From Lachnospiraceae bacterium (GTDB lineage Bacteria; Bacillota; Clostridia; Lachnospirales; Lachnospiraceae), in contig JAAWLS010000144.1 of assembly GCA_022798035.1 (NCBI GenBank), positions 1 to 6,481 of the forward strand: a stretch of 6,481 bases of DNA. The letters run 5' to 3'. The position numbers were made by a program, and so were the translations under genes. Under the pieces are notes generated by a model. It worked only from the letters and a program-made list of their open reading frames with translations. It ran no database searches and was not told where the DNA came from. Within the stretch, counting starts at the first letter, position 1. Each line of letters starts with the position of its first letter. Of the stretch, positions 5,475 to 6,481 are shown in pieces.

Positions 5475-6481
5475 TTTTTACCTCCAGTACTTCTAACTTT
5501 TTATCAAAATTATCCTTAAATCTTTTCTTTGAAAAATCAGAAAGGTTATCGCTGCTATTCATCCTGTCAGCCTTTTGTGCATTTAACAGCGCATCTGATA
5601 AATTACTAATATAGTGACTGTCTATCGTGACAAATTCGCAGCACCCCCCCCCTTGCTTTTTTACCATTTCCGGCAGGCCGCCAATCTTATTGGCGATTAT
5701 AGGAAGACCTGCCGTAAGCATCTCAATTGCAGTTAAAGGCGCCGCCTCTTTACACAGAGATGGTATCACGCCAATATCCGCAAACGAATAATATTTAGGC
5801 AGTTTCTCATAACTTACATATCCGGTGAATACAATTTTTTCCTTTAATCCCTCAGCCTCCTGTCTACACCGTGCCAAATAACTGTCCACACTGTTATCTG
5901 AATAATTTACTCCTCCGAGAATAAACAAACGAACCTTTTCTCTGACCTTTGCTACTTTCTGAAAAGCTTTTATCAATTCCAGAACTCCCTTTTCCTGTAT
6001 CAAGCGTCCCGCAAACAGATAAATCGTTTCATCTTCCTTTACACCATACCAGGCCCTCAACTGTTCTCTATCCTTTTTCCTGTAAGCAAAAACTTCCACA
6101 TCAATACAGTTCAACAATACTGACACTTTTGCATTTAGGCATCTGTCCCCCTCCATAGCCTCTTTGATATAATTGGAAACACAGAATACATCATCACTGT
6201 ATTTCAGAGATAATTTCTTCATTTTATCAGAATAATCATTGTGGACATGCAGAACTTTCCTGCCATAATTCACTTTATCTAATACAGGCATATAATAAGG
6301 AGCATTTTCCACAACAATAACATCAAAATTTTCTTGTTTCAGTTTTCTGCAAACTTTCCTGATATAATCATTACCCGTTCGATAATTACTGATAAGATTC
6401 ACAACTCCTAATACTCTTTTTTTCCATTGAATCCCAATAGAATTTTCTTTTATGTAACAAAATTTTGTATGCACATACTGA
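5440..6481 (-). CDS. family 4 (GT-B) glycosyltransferase, 5' end beyond the window
   Basis: A retaining-type transferase of the GT4/Glycos_transf_1 family. The frame is open to the right edge and the first visible residues already lie within the N-terminal Rossmann domain, so the first several dozen residues are missing. A GTG at 6474 is not a credible start. Numbered from that GTG, the C-terminal donor domain shows LFAGRLIQEKG (153-163, with the phosphate-contacting Arg157), FTGYVSYEKLPKYY (216-229), the EX7E motif (Glu243 and Glu251, within CKEAAPLTAIE) and NKIGGLPEMV (262-271). Directly after this comes KKQGGGCCE, where three Gly codons form an uninterrupted run of nine G. The frame is intact at nine, and either one-base change truncates the protein, removing about 65 residues. 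The 3' end overlaps the next gene by 35 nt, so loss of reading frame could also lower its translation. Sugar specificity is unknown. Confidence 0.95.
   Translation of the reverse strand, partial: QYVHTKFCYIKENSIGIQWKKRVLGVVNLISNYRTGNDYIRKVCRKLKQENFDVIVVENAPYYMPVLDKVNYGRKVLHVHNDYSDKMKKLSLKYSDDVFCVSNYIKEAMEGDRCLNAKVSVLLNCIDVEVFAYRKKDREQLRAWYGVKEDETIYLFAGRLIQEKGVLELIKAFQKVAKVREKVRLFILGGVNYSDNSVDSYLARCRQEAEGLKEKIVFTGYVSYEKLPKYYSFADIGVIPSLCKEAAPLTAIEMLTAGLPIIANKIGGLPEMVKKQGGGCCEFVTIDSHYISNLSDALLNAQKADRMNSSDNLSDFSKKRFKDNFDKKLEVLEVKNENFIHNRPLL
5481..5485 (-). promoter_or_regulatory. ribosome binding site of the family 2 glycosyltransferase
   Basis: GGAGG on the minus strand, 6 nt before ATG 5474 and inside the coding end of the preceding gene. 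It confirms the 35-nt gene overlap as real rather than an artefact of start choice. Confidence 0.88.
5644..5652 (-). repeat. homopolymeric G9 tract in coding sequence, candidate phase-variation switch
   Basis: Nine consecutive C on the plus strand, read as GGG GGG GGG in the glycosyltransferase on the minus strand. It is the longest homopolymer I see in the window, and striking in AT-rich DNA because glycine could be coded without it. Ten G would read into TAG at 5608-5606; eight G would read into TAG at 5624-5622. Nine is therefore the ON length. Tracts of this type in glycosyltransferase genes drive phase variation in Neisseria, Campylobacter and Haemophilus. A switch here is inferred, not shown. 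Confidence 0.7.

Noticed and set aside
1972..6158. Other plus-strand frames of 60-96 codons opposite glf, wzx and the two glycosyltransferases
   Set aside because: All lie wholly within well-supported minus-strand genes, lack Shine-Dalgarno sites and resemble no protein family.
1..6481. CRISPR array, tRNA, rRNA, transposase or integrase
   Set aside because: No regularly spaced repeats, no tRNA-like or rRNA sequence, and no recombinase-like protein in any frame.

Overview
The window looks like part of a cell-surface polysaccharide (capsule or exopolysaccharide) locus from a low-G+C Gram-positive bacterium. A gut Clostridia/Lachnospiraceae-type genome is the best guess, from AT-rich codon use, AGGAGG-type ribosome binding sites, the style of the flippase and glycosyltransferases, and an intergenic repeat I associate with that group from memory. 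All five supported genes lie on the minus strand, so transcription runs from high to low coordinates.

In transcription order: a family 4 (GT-B) glycosyltransferase, cut at its 5' end by the window edge (5440-6481); a family 2 (GT-A) glycosyltransferase (4488-5474) whose start lies 35 nt inside the previous gene; and a Wzx-type lipid-linked oligosaccharide flippase (3022-4482) starting 5 nt after the previous stop. These three form one tightly coupled unit. A 183-nt gap follows, packed with hairpins: a weak terminator at the flippase stop, a perfect 20-bp palindrome, a GC-rich segment with short repeats and a good intrinsic terminator. Then come UDP-galactopyranose mutase (glf, 1762-2838) and an AlbA_2/HATPase_c_4 predicted regulator (238-1599) with its own sigma-A-like promoter and a strong terminator (152-192). 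Positions 1-151 hold no gene I can support.

The transferases would add sugars to a lipid-linked repeat unit, Wzx would flip it across the membrane, and Glf would supply UDP-galactofuranose, so the glycan probably contains galactofuranose. No polymerase, initiating transferase or chain-length regulator is in view; these probably lie beyond the right edge.

The most interesting signal is an uninterrupted run of nine G residues on the coding strand inside the family 4 glycosyltransferase (5644-5652). The gene is in frame at nine, and a one-base gain or loss stops translation within 14 codons. That makes it a candidate slipped-strand phase-variation switch for the surface glycan. Also worth attention are the structured intergenic element that may uncouple glf from the upstream genes, and a regulator gene whose longest open frame begins inside its own promoter. 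I see no clearly new multi-gene system.
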